DNA of 64,000 bases, taken from Variovorax sp. 679. Its GTDB lineage: Bacteria; Pseudomonadota; Gammaproteobacteria; Burkholderiales; Burkholderiaceae_C. How positions within the stretch are numbered: the stretch's first letter is position 1; each line of letters opens with the position of its first letter. A program made the translations under genes and the position numbers. Shown in pieces: positions 57,525-64,000 of this stretch. A model generated the notes under the pieces. That model made no database searches and was not told the DNA's origin. It was given only the letters and a program-made list of their open reading frames with translations. The stretch spans positions 1 through 64,000 of the forward strand of contig NZ_RXFS01000002.1 of assembly GCF_003952185.1 (NCBI RefSeq). Direction: 5' to 3'.

Positions 57525-58655
57525 ATGAGTCAAGCCCCCTACCCCATCCTTCTCACGCCCGGCCCCCTGACCACCTCGGACCGCACGCGCCAGGCGATGC
57601 TGCGCGACTGGGGATCGTGGGATGCCGACTTCAACCAGATCACCGGCCGCATCCGCAAGCGCGTGCTGGAGATCGTGCACGGCACCGGCACGCACGAGTG
57701 CGTTCCTTTGCAGGGCAGCGGAACCTTCTCGGTGGAAGCGGCCATCGGCACCATCGTTCCGCGCAACGGCCACGTGCTGGTGCCGAGCAACGGCGCCTAC
57801 TGTCAGCGGCTCGCCAAGATCTGCAAGGTGCTCGGCCGCAAGCTGACCACCATCGACTACACGGAGGAAAAGCAGGTTTCGCCGGCCGACGTGGACCGGG
57901 CGCTCGCGGCCGACCCCGGCATCACCCATGTCGCGGTGGTGCACTGCGAGACCGGCGCCGGCGTGCTCAACCCGCTGCACGAGATCGCGATGGTTGTCGC
58001 CAAGCACGGTCGCGGCCTCATCATCGACGCCATGAGCTCCTTCGGCGCGCTGGAGATCGACGCTCGCAAGACCCCCTTCGACGCCGTCGTCGCCGCCTCG
58101 GGCAAATGCCTCGAAGGCGTGCCGGGCATGGGGTTCGTCGTCGTCAGGCGCAGCACGCTCGAGAAGTGCGAGGGCAACTGCCACTCCCTGAGCATGGACC
58201 TGTACGACCAGTGGGTGTACATGGAGAAGACCACGCAGTGGCGCTTCACTCCGCCCACGCACGTGGTGGCCGCGCTCGACGCCGCCATCGCGCAGTACAT
58301 CGAGGAAGGCGGCCTGCAGGCGCGCGGCGGCCGCTATGCGCGCAACTGCAAGGCGCTGGTCGACGGAATGGCGGCGCTGGGTTTCCGCAGCTTCCTCGAC
58401 CCGGCCATCCAGGCGCCGATCATCGTCACCTTCCACGCGCCCGACGACGCGAACTACGACTTCAAGACCTTCTACCAGGAGGTCAGGAAGCGCGGCTACA
58501 TCCTCTACCCCGGCAAGCTCACGCAGGTGGAAACCTTCCGCGTCGGCTGCATCGGGCACTTCGGCGAAGCCGGCATTCCCGGCGCGGTAGCCGCCATTGC
58601 CGACACGCTAAAGGCCATGGGCGTCCGGCAGGTCGCAGCGCCTGTCGCCGCCTGA
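57525..58655 (+). CDS. phnW: 2-aminoethylphosphonate:pyruvate transaminase
   Basis: This 376-residue PLP enzyme moves the amino group of AEP to pyruvate, giving phosphonoacetaldehyde and alanine. The PLP lysine is Lys194 in [14 protein letters not shown]. The start [19 protein letters not shown] is diagnostic. A good GGAGA site precedes the ATG. Its product feeds PhnY and PhnA from the other arm. It is the last forward gene and converges on the EgtB/SenA-like gene with a three-base gap. Confidence 0.95.
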   Translation: MSQAPYPILLTPGPLTTSDRTRQAMLRDWGSWDADFNQITGRIRKRVLEIVHGTGTHECVPLQGSGTFSVEAAIGTIVPRNGHVLVPSNGAYCQRLAKICKVLGRKLTTIDYTEEKQVSPADVDRALAADPGITHVAVVHCETGAGVLNPLHEIAMVVAKHGRGLIIDAMSSFGALEIDARKTPFDAVVAASGKCLEGVPGMGFVVVRRSTLEKCEGNCHSLSMDLYDQWVYMEKTTQWRFTPPTHVVAALDAAIAQYIEEGGLQARGGRYARNCKALVDGMAALGFRSFLDPAIQAPIIVTFHAPDDANYDFKTFYQEVRKRGYILYPGKLTQVETFRVGCIGHFGEAGIPGAVAAIADTLKAMGVRQVAAPVAA

Positions 58656-58658
58656 TGG

Positions 58659-59945
58659 CTAGAGCGCGCAGGTCCTGAAGCCGAAGAAGCCGTCGTCGCG
58701 CTCGGGCAATGCAAAGCCCCGGCGGCGCGGCGACCGCAGGCGGGCGCGTGTCGCGAACGAAGCCCCGCGCAGCACGCGCGCCCGACCGAAGGCGGCAGCC
58801 GGATCGAATTCGGTGCCCGCGCTCCACGGGTCGGGCCGGTATCCGGGCCAGGGCTGCAGGGTGCCCGCCGTCCATTCGTGCACGTCGGCCCAGCGGAAAC
58901 CGCGCCTCGCCGCCGTGTGCGCCGCAATCTCCCATTCGACCTCGGTCGCCACGCGCCGCCCGGCCCAGCGCGCCCATGCGTCGGCCTCCCACCAGCTCAG
59001 GTGCACGGCACTGTGGTGGCCAGCCGCGCGCACGGTGGCGCCGAAGCGCTGCTGCAGCACCGAGCCGCCCGTGCCATTGCGCGCCGCGCCGATCTGCTCG
59101 ACGTGCCGCGGCCCGCGCCGCCCCTCGATCTGCGCCGAGAGCCAGCGCCAGCCTTCGCCGTGCCAGAGCTCCTCGCGGTCGTAGCCGCCGTCCTCGACGA
59201 ACTCGATGTACTGGTTCCAGGTGACGGGCTGCGCGTCGATCTCGAACTCCGGCACGTCCACCCGGTGCGCCGCGCGCTCCTGCGCGAAGGCGAAGCCGCT
59301 GTCGGGCATGCCCAGCTCCCAGCGCGTGGCCGGCAGCAGCAGCGGCTCGCGCGTGACGGCGATGGGCGCCTGCTCGACGCCCAGGGGCAGCCCCAGCGTC
59401 TGCGCCATCACCACGAACTGCTCGCCGCGCAGGTCTTCGTGGAACAGCGCAAGTCGGTAGAAGTACAGGCCGGCATCGGTCTCGGCGGCGTTGTCGAGCA
59501 GTTCGAGCGTGCTCTCCAGCGTGTCCAGCAGGTAGGCCTTGGTCTGGGCGAGGTCGGGCAGGTCGGAGATACCGCGCTGCGCCTGCGCCATCTGCAGGGG
59601 GCTCCACCAGTCGTCCGCGCCGGGCTCGATGGACGCCAGCCGGGTCGGGCGTGACGGACAGTCGTTGCCGAACGCGCGCTGCGTGTTGCGCCCGATCCAC
59701 CATTCGGCGAACCAGCCGATGTGGCCAGCCAGCCACACCGGTGGCACGACATCGGGCGTCGGCGCTACCTGCATGTCCTGGCCGAGTGCCTGCTCGAAGA
59801 GCGACAGCAGATGCAGGGTGTGATTGCGCGCATCGATCAGCGCCACCGAGAGCATGTCGCGGCCCGCCTGGCGCATGTCGGGCGAATCGATCGACTGGGG
59901 CGTTGCCGCGGCCGGAGCCGGAGGAAGGCGCGGTGTCTGGGCCAT
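58659..59945 (-). CDS. EgtB/SenA-family nonheme-iron enzyme with altered metal motif
   Basis: This 428-residue protein has a DinB-like N-terminal helical domain and a C-terminal formylglycine-generating-enzyme-type domain ending in RDDGFFGFRTCAL. Such enzymes make ergothioneine (EgtB) or selenoneine (SenA, described from Variovorax). His75 (LAGHIGWF) and His169 (FHEDLRGEQ) fit two iron ligands. The HX3HXE motif of EgtB should have His at position 173, but the codon at 59429-59427 is CGC, giving Arg. Other catalytic-domain parts look intact. No egtD, senB or senC lies nearby. The ATG at 59945 follows a Pro/Ala-rich start. Confidence 0.8.
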   Translation of the reverse strand: MAQTPRLPPAPAAATPQSIDSPDMRQAGRDMLSVALIDARNHTLHLLSLFEQALGQDMQVAPTPDVVPPVWLAGHIGWFAEWWIGRNTQRAFGNDCPSRPTRLASIEPGADDWWSPLQMAQAQRGISDLPDLAQTKAYLLDTLESTLELLDNAAETDAGLYFYRLALFHEDLRGEQFVVMAQTLGLPLGVEQAPIAVTREPLLLPATRWELGMPDSGFAFAQERAAHRVDVPEFEIDAQPVTWNQYIEFVEDGGYDREELWHGEGWRWLSAQIEGRRGPRHVEQIGAARNGTGGSVLQQRFGATVRAAGHHSAVHLSWWEADAWARWAGRRVATEVEWEIAAHTAARRGFRWADVHEWTAGTLQPWPGYRPDPWSAGTEFDPAAAFGRARVLRGASFATRARLRSPRRRGFALPERDDGFFGFRTCAL

Positions 59946-60010
59946 GAAACCATTATGGCCATGCCCGGCCCCCTCGGGTACGCCCCAGACGACACTTTCG
60001 ACTACACCGA

Positions 60011-60071
60011 TAAAATCCGCTCCGCCTCACGCACCCGACCCGCCGGCGCACAACGCCGGTGCGTCGGGTGC
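60011..60071 (+). promoter_or_regulatory. candidate -10 box and leader hairpin of the second TRAP operon
   Basis: TAAAAT at 60011-60016 is a possible -10 element. Downstream, GCACCCGAC (60031-60039) pairs with GTCGGGTGC (60063-60071), and an inner CCGGCG-CACAA-CGCCGG stem extends the hairpin. It would sit early in the leader. No T-run follows, so it is not a terminator. Confidence 0.45.
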
Positions 60072-60111
60072 GGTCGTTCTGGAGGCAATCCAATACAAAA
60101 ATGGAGATTCA

Positions 60112-60741
60112 ATGCAAGGCTTGCTGAAGCTGTCCCGGGCCATCGACTGGCTCAATGCCCAGGTGGGCAAATATGCGATCTGGCTGATCCTGGCCGCCAC
60201 GGTGATCAGTGCCCTCAACGCCATCGTGCGCAAGGTGCTCAACACCAGTTCGAATGCCTTCCTCGAAGTGCAGTGGTACCTGTTCGCCTGGTCGTTCCTC
60301 ATTGCCGCGGGCTTCACGCTGCTGCACCGGGAGCACGTGCGCATCGACGTGCTCAACAGCCGGCTGTCGAAGCGCAAGCAGGTCTGGATCGACATCATCG
60401 GATTCGCGTTCTTCCTGACGCCGTTGTGCGTGACGGTGCTCTATCTGTCGGTGCCCGTGGTCGTGCAGATGTATCAGTCCGGCGAGATGTCCGGCAACTC
60501 CGGCGGGCTGGTCCGCTGGCCTGTGTGGGCGGCGCTGCCGGCGGGCTTCACGCTGCTGCTGCTGCAGGGCTGGTCGGAGCTCATCAAGCGCATCGCCTTC
60601 CTGCGCGGCCAGGGGCCCGACCCCATGGGCCGCCTGACCGACAAGACCGCCGAGGCCGAACTGATCGAAGCCCTGCGCCTGCAGGCCGAAGTGGACGCCG
60701 CCAAGGCAGCCACGGGCGCGGCGCCAAGGCCGCAACACTGA
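60112..60741 (+). CDS. TRAP transporter small permease, second system
   Basis: This 209-residue protein has four membrane helices, with WSFLIAAGFTLLHREHVRIDVLNSRL typical of small TRAP subunits. A hydrophilic C-terminal tail (about residues 165-209) is longer than in ordinary DctQ proteins. It starts with an ATG after GGAG and is followed 21 bases later by the large permease gene. Confidence 0.9.
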   Translation: MQGLLKLSRAIDWLNAQVGKYAIWLILAATVISALNAIVRKVLNTSSNAFLEVQWYLFAWSFLIAAGFTLLHREHVRIDVLNSRLSKRKQVWIDIIGFAFFLTPLCVTVLYLSVPVVVQMYQSGEMSGNSGGLVRWPVWAALPAGFTLLLLQGWSELIKRIAFLRGQGPDPMGRLTDKTAEAELIEALRLQAEVDAAKAATGAAPRPQH

Positions 60742-60762
60742 CCGGGCGCGCAGAAAAACACC

Positions 60763-62622
60763 ATGGAATTCATTGTTGCCAACTTCGCCCCGATCATGTT
60801 CGCGGGGCTGATCTGCTTTTTGCTGCTGGGTTTCCCGGTTGCCTTCAGCCTCGGGGCCTGCGGCCTGTTCTTCGGTTTCGTCGGCATCGAACTCGGCGTG
60901 TTCCAGCCGTCGGTGATGGCCTGGCTGCCCCAGCGCCTGATCGGCATCATGGCCAACGACACATTGCTGGCGGTGCCCTTCTTCACGCTCATGGGGCTCA
61001 TCCTGGAACGCAGCGGCATGGCCGAAGACCTGCTCGACACGGTCGGCCAGGTCTTCGGTCCGATGCGCGGCGGCCTTGCCCTGGCGGTGATCTTCGTCGG
61101 CGCACTGCTGGCGGCCACCACCGGCGTGGTGGCGGCCTCGGTCATCTCGATGGGCCTGATCTCGCTGCCGATCATGCTGCGCTACGGCTATGACCGGCGG
61201 CTGTCCAGCGGCGTCATTGCCGCCTCGGGCACGCTGGCCCAGATCATCCCGCCGTCGCTGGTGCTGATCATCATGGCCGACCAGCTCGGCAAGAGCGTCG
61301 GCGACATGTACAAGGGCGCCTTCCTGCCCGGCTTCATGCTGATGGGCCTGTACGTGCTCTACGTGGTCTTCCTTGCGATCTTCAAGCCCGCGCAGGTGCC
61401 CGCGCTGCCGCCGGAGGCCCGCACCTTCCGCGAGCCCAATGGCAGCGGTGGCTACGTGTCGCTGGTGGCGCTCACCGCGCTGTCGGCGGTCGTGGCGGTG
61501 GTGCTGGCCCGCAACATGGCAGCCGTGCACACATGGTTCCAGGGCGAGCCCGTCACCTTCGTGGCCACCGACGAGAAGGTCGTGGTCGCGATGTGCGGCG
61601 GTGTGTTCGTGGCACTGGTGATCGCGCTGATCAACAAGGGCCTGAAGCTCAACCTGCTGTCGCGGCTGGCCGAGCGCGTGACCTTCGTGCTCATTCCGCC
61701 GCTGCTGCTCATCTTCCTGGTACTGGGCACCATCTTCCTGGGCGTGGCCACGCCCACCGAAGGCGGCGCGATGGGCGCGATGGGCGCGCTGGTCATGGCC
61801 TGGGTGCGCCGGCGCATGAGCTTCTCGCTGCTCAGGCAGGCTCTGGCCTCGACCACCAAGCTGTCGAGCTTCGTGATGTTCATCCTGATCGGTGCCACGG
61901 TGTTCAGCCTGGTGTTCCAGGCGGCCGACGGCCCGATCTGGGTCGAGCACCTGCTGTCGGCCCTGCCCGGCGGCCCGGTGGGCTTCCTCATTGCCGTGAA
62001 CGTGCTGGTGTTCTTCCTGGCGTTCTTCCTTGACTACTTCGAGCTGTCGTTCATCGTGGTGCCGCTGCTGGCGCCGGTGGCCCACAAGCTGGGCATCGAC
62101 CTGATCTGGTTCGGCGTGCTGCTGGCCGTGAACATGCAGACCTCGTTCATGCACCCGCCGTTCGGCTTCGCGCTGTTCTTCCTGCGCTCCGTCGCGCCCG
62201 AGAAGCAGTACGTGGACCGCGTGACCCAGAAGGTCATGGAGCCCGTGACGACGATGCAGATCTACAGGGGCGCGATTCCGTTCGTGCTGATCCAGCTCAC
62301 GATGGTGGGCGTGCTGATCGCGTTCCCGCAGATCGTGACGGGCAGCCTCGACAAGGAAGTGAAGGTCAACCTCGACGACATCGGTGCGCAGATGCGCGAC
62401 AGCCTGAAGCCGGAAAACGACGCCACGCCCGCCGACCCTTACGGCGGCACCGAGGAGCCAGCTCCGGCCGCGCCGGGCGCCGGGCCCGCAGCACCTGCGG
62501 CACCGGGTGCGGAAGGCGCCGCGCCGGCGCCCGCCCCCGAGCCAGCTCCGGCGGAAAGCGGCGCGGGCGACGACCCCATGAAGGCGATGCAGGACGCGCT
62601 CAAGCAGCAGCAAAAGCCCTGA
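60763..62622 (+). CDS. TRAP transporter large permease, extended form
   Basis: This 619-residue permease is far longer than the usual 430 residues. The N-terminal DctM part has LGFPVAFSLGACGLFFG, GPMRGGLALAVIFVGALLAATTG and ASGTLAQIIPPSLVLIIMADQLG. A middle insertion of about 100 residues (roughly 220-310) adds two membrane helices. The second DctM part has GVATPTEGGAMGAMGAL and FMHPPFGFALFFLRSVAP. A cytosolic Ala/Pro/Glu tail follows from about residue 545. Long forms of this type occur in the mannitol/2-oxoacid TRAP branch. The receptor gene is convergent downstream. Confidence 0.9.
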   Translation: MEFIVANFAPIMFAGLICFLLLGFPVAFSLGACGLFFGFVGIELGVFQPSVMAWLPQRLIGIMANDTLLAVPFFTLMGLILERSGMAEDLLDTVGQVFGPMRGGLALAVIFVGALLAATTGVVAASVISMGLISLPIMLRYGYDRRLSSGVIAASGTLAQIIPPSLVLIIMADQLGKSVGDMYKGAFLPGFMLMGLYVLYVVFLAIFKPAQVPALPPEARTFREPNGSGGYVSLVALTALSAVVAVVLARNMAAVHTWFQGEPVTFVATDEKVVVAMCGGVFVALVIALINKGLKLNLLSRLAERVTFVLIPPLLLIFLVLGTIFLGVATPTEGGAMGAMGALVMAWVRRRMSFSLLRQALASTTKLSSFVMFILIGATVFSLVFQAADGPIWVEHLLSALPGGPVGFLIAVNVLVFFLAFFLDYFELSFIVVPLLAPVAHKLGIDLIWFGVLLAVNMQTSFMHPPFGFALFFLRSVAPEKQYVDRVTQKVMEPVTTMQIYRGAIPFVLIQLTMVGVLIAFPQIVTGSLDKEVKVNLDDIGAQMRDSLKPENDATPADPYGGTEEPAPAAPGAGPAAPAAPGAEGAAPAPAPEPAPAESGAGDDPMKAMQDALKQQQKP

Positions 62623-62648
62623 ATCCCGGGGCAAGCGCTGCCCCGACG

Positions 62649-62684
62649 AAAAAGGCCGGCCCGTTCGCACGGGCCGGCCTTTTT
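62649..62684. terminator. bidirectional intrinsic terminator
   Basis: AAAAAGGCCGGCCCG (62649-62663) pairs with CGGGCCGGCCTTTTT (62670-62684) around a six-base loop. T-runs appear on both strands, so it can end the forward TRAP permease transcript and the reverse receptor transcript. Confidence 0.93.
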
Positions 62685-62703
62685 CATGTGAACCGCGGCA
62701 GGA

Positions 62704-63786
62704 TCAGATCTTGACCGAGTTCATGTACTGGTTGAACGGGTACTCCGAGAAGCGGTTCCACAGGATCTGGTCACGCTGGAAGGCGCGCATGTCCTGGTGG
62801 ATCTTCTTGAACTCGGGCGACTTGGCTTCGTGCTCGGCAAACACTTCCATCGATGCCTTGAAGCCAGCGTCCATCACAGCCTTCGGGAACGGCTTGAGCT
62901 GGGTCTTGGCGGCCACGAGGCGCTTGAGCGCCAGCGGGTTGAAGGCGTCGTACTTGGCGATCATGTCGCGCGCTGCAACCTTGGTGGCCGCGTCGAGGAT
63001 GGCCTTGTTCTCGTCCGACAGCTTGGCGAAGGCCTTGTTGTTGATGAAGAACTCGAGGTCCGCGGAGCCTTCCCACCAGCCGGGGTAGTAGTAGTAGGGA
63101 GCGACCTTGTTGAAGCCGAGCTTCTCATCGTCGTAGGGGCCGACGAATTCGGCGGCGTCCAGCGTGCCCTTTTCGAGCGCCTGGTACACATCGCCCGCGG
63201 GCATGTTCTGCGACACCACACCCAGCTTGGCCATTGCCTCGCCGAACACGCCGCCGCCCATGCGCATCTTCAGGCCCTTGAGGTCTTCGACGGTCTTGAT
63301 TTCCTTGCGGTACCAGCCGCCCATCTGCGTGCCGGTGCTGCCCGCGCTGGCGGTGCGGAAGTTGTACTGCGCGAAAAAGGCGTCGAGCAGCTTGCGGCCG
63401 TTGCCGTACTCCTTCCACGAGTCGGTCTGGCGTGCGGTCAGGCCGAAGGGTACTGCGCAGCTGAACGCGAAGATCGGATCCTTGCCGGTGAAGTAGTAGG
63501 CAGCGGTCTGCGCCATTTCCAGCGTGTCGCCCTGCAGCGCATCGACCACGCCGAAGGCGGGCATCAGTTCACCGGCAGGGTGAACCGAAATTTCGAACTT
63601 GCCGCTCGACAGGGCCTTGACGGTCTTGGACAGCATTTCGGCGCTGCCGAAAATCGTATCCAGCGAACGGGGGAAGCTCGACGCCAGGCGCCAGCGCACG
63701 GCGGTCTGCGCATGCACGGCAGGCGCAATGCCTGCTGCCAAAACGCCCGCGATGCCGGCGTTTTTGATGAGGGAACGACGATCCAT
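62704..63786 (-). CDS. TRAP transporter substrate-binding protein, second system
   Basis: This 360-residue receptor has a probable twin-arginine signal (DRRSLIKNAGIAG, cut near HAQ). The mature part resembles TakP-type receptors for 2-oxo acids (WRLASSFPRSLDTIFGSAEML, TGTQMGGWYRKEIKTVEDLKGLKMR, FVGPYDDEKLGFNKVAPYYYYPGWW). The conserved Arg in LKMRMGG should bind a carboxylate. It is transcribed toward the membrane genes, not with them, so receptor amount is set separately. The -10-like TACAAT (63870-63865) on the reverse strand may belong to its promoter. Confidence 0.92.
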   Translation of the reverse strand: MDRRSLIKNAGIAGVLAAGIAPAVHAQTAVRWRLASSFPRSLDTIFGSAEMLSKTVKALSSGKFEISVHPAGELMPAFGVVDALQGDTLEMAQTAAYYFTGKDPIFAFSCAVPFGLTARQTDSWKEYGNGRKLLDAFFAQYNFRTASAGSTGTQMGGWYRKEIKTVEDLKGLKMRMGGGVFGEAMAKLGVVSQNMPAGDVYQALEKGTLDAAEFVGPYDDEKLGFNKVAPYYYYPGWWEGSADLEFFINNKAFAKLSDENKAILDAATKVAARDMIAKYDAFNPLALKRLVAAKTQLKPFPKAVMDAGFKASMEVFAEHEAKSPEFKKIHQDMRAFQRDQILWNRFSEYPFNQYMNSVKI

Positions 63787-63899
63787 TAGATAGCTCTCCG
63801 AGTTCTTTGAAAAAACGAAACGCGGCTTGTGACCGCGTTGGGGACTTTTGTGTGAGTCCGGGAGATTGTAAAAACGCGCTTACAGCCTCCGGGGCGGGT

Positions 63900-64000
63900 T
63901 TACCCTGCGCTGTTGTTGCTGCCGCGAACGAAGCGCTCGCGGATCGACGCCTCGATGCCGATCGCATCCAGCCCGATCGACGCGAGCAGTTTGCCCGGAT
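63900..64000 (-). CDS. dxs: 1-deoxy-D-xylulose-5-phosphate synthase, C-terminal fragment
   Basis: Only the last 33 codons are in the window; the gene runs off the right edge. The fragment ends PGKLLASIGLDAIGIEASIR followed by ERFVRGSNNSAG and a TAA stop at 63900-63902, which resembles the C-terminus of Dxs, the first enzyme of the non-mevalonate isoprenoid route. The call rests on a short stretch. The gap to the TRAP receptor gene (63787-63899) holds no gene. Confidence 0.7.
   Translation of the reverse strand, partial: PGKLLASIGLDAIGIEASIRERFVRGSNNSAG

Noticed and set aside
58659..59945. Calling this gene senA or egtB outright
   Set aside because: The metal motif lacks one histidine, and no senB, senC or egtD neighbour is in the window, so only family membership is supported.
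60109..62670. 853-codon reverse open frame opposite the second TRAP genes
   Set aside because: It is the shadow of the small and large permease genes and has a repetitive His/Arg/Glu-rich translation.

Overview
The window looks like a chromosomal segment of a Comamonadaceae (Burkholderiales) bacterium, most likely Variovorax or a close relative. The basis is high GC with strong G/C third-position codon bias, a one-piece tmRNA with the betaproteobacterial tag ANDERFALAA, the gyrA / DUF2059 / serC / pheA / tyrA / aroA-cmk / rpsA / ihfB / lapA / lapB gene order, and a fused aroA-cmk gene. This assignment rests on recognition, not on a database search. I see no insertion sequence, prophage or CRISPR array.

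Region 1 (1-16.4 kb) is core genome: two small unknown genes, ssrA, gph and ubiG (overlapping), and an OmpA-family protein with a clear terminator. gyrA is divergent to that protein, and a run of forward genes follows: DUF2059, serC, pheA, tyrA, aroA-cmk, rpsA, ihfB, lapA, lapB and a ComEA-like secreted protein. This run supplies serine and phenylalanine/tyrosine synthesis, CMP phosphorylation, ribosomal protein S1, IHF-beta and LPS assembly control.

Region 2 (16.4-26 kb) is transport. A dctPQM TRAP operon lies behind a near-consensus sigma-54 promoter. It is followed by crcB (fluoride export) and a six-gene Mrp/Pha-type Na+(K+)/H+ antiporter operon whose first gene is an A-B fusion.

Region 3 (25.9-34.9 kb) is a reverse-strand molybdenum-hydroxylase operon of the form II CODH-like type: coxS-coxL-coxM-coxD-coxE-coxG-xdhC. 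It is divergent from a GAF/Fis-type regulator that lacks the AAA+ domain.

Region 4 (34.9-45.4 kb) has two small reverse genes and then a tightly overlapping reverse operon. That operon encodes a branched-chain-amino-acid-type ABC transporter with two substrate-binding proteins, an M20 amidohydrolase/carbamoylase and an M81 (MlrC-like) metallohydrolase. A divergent FadR-type GntR regulator lies at its head.

Region 5 (45.4-58.7 kb) starts with a LysR gene and a divergent beta-alanine/omega-amino-acid:pyruvate transaminase. Next comes a 2-aminoethylphosphonate (AEP) catabolic island. The reverse arm carries phnR, phnA, phnY, an HD-domain diiron-oxygenase-like gene and an FAD aminophosphonate oxidoreductase. 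The forward arm carries the AEP ABC transporter and phnW. Both arms start from one 159-bp divergent control region with mirrored -35 boxes. The predicted route is AEP import, PhnW to phosphonoacetaldehyde, PhnY to phosphonoacetate, then PhnA to acetate and phosphate; no phosphonatase (phnX) is present.

Region 6 (58.7-64 kb) has an EgtB/SenA-family gene with an altered metal motif and a second TRAP system, whose membrane subunits face the binding-protein gene across a bidirectional terminator. The 3' end of dxs closes the window. Three copies of a roughly 65-90-bp GC-rich intergenic repeat are dispersed across regions 1, 4 and 5.
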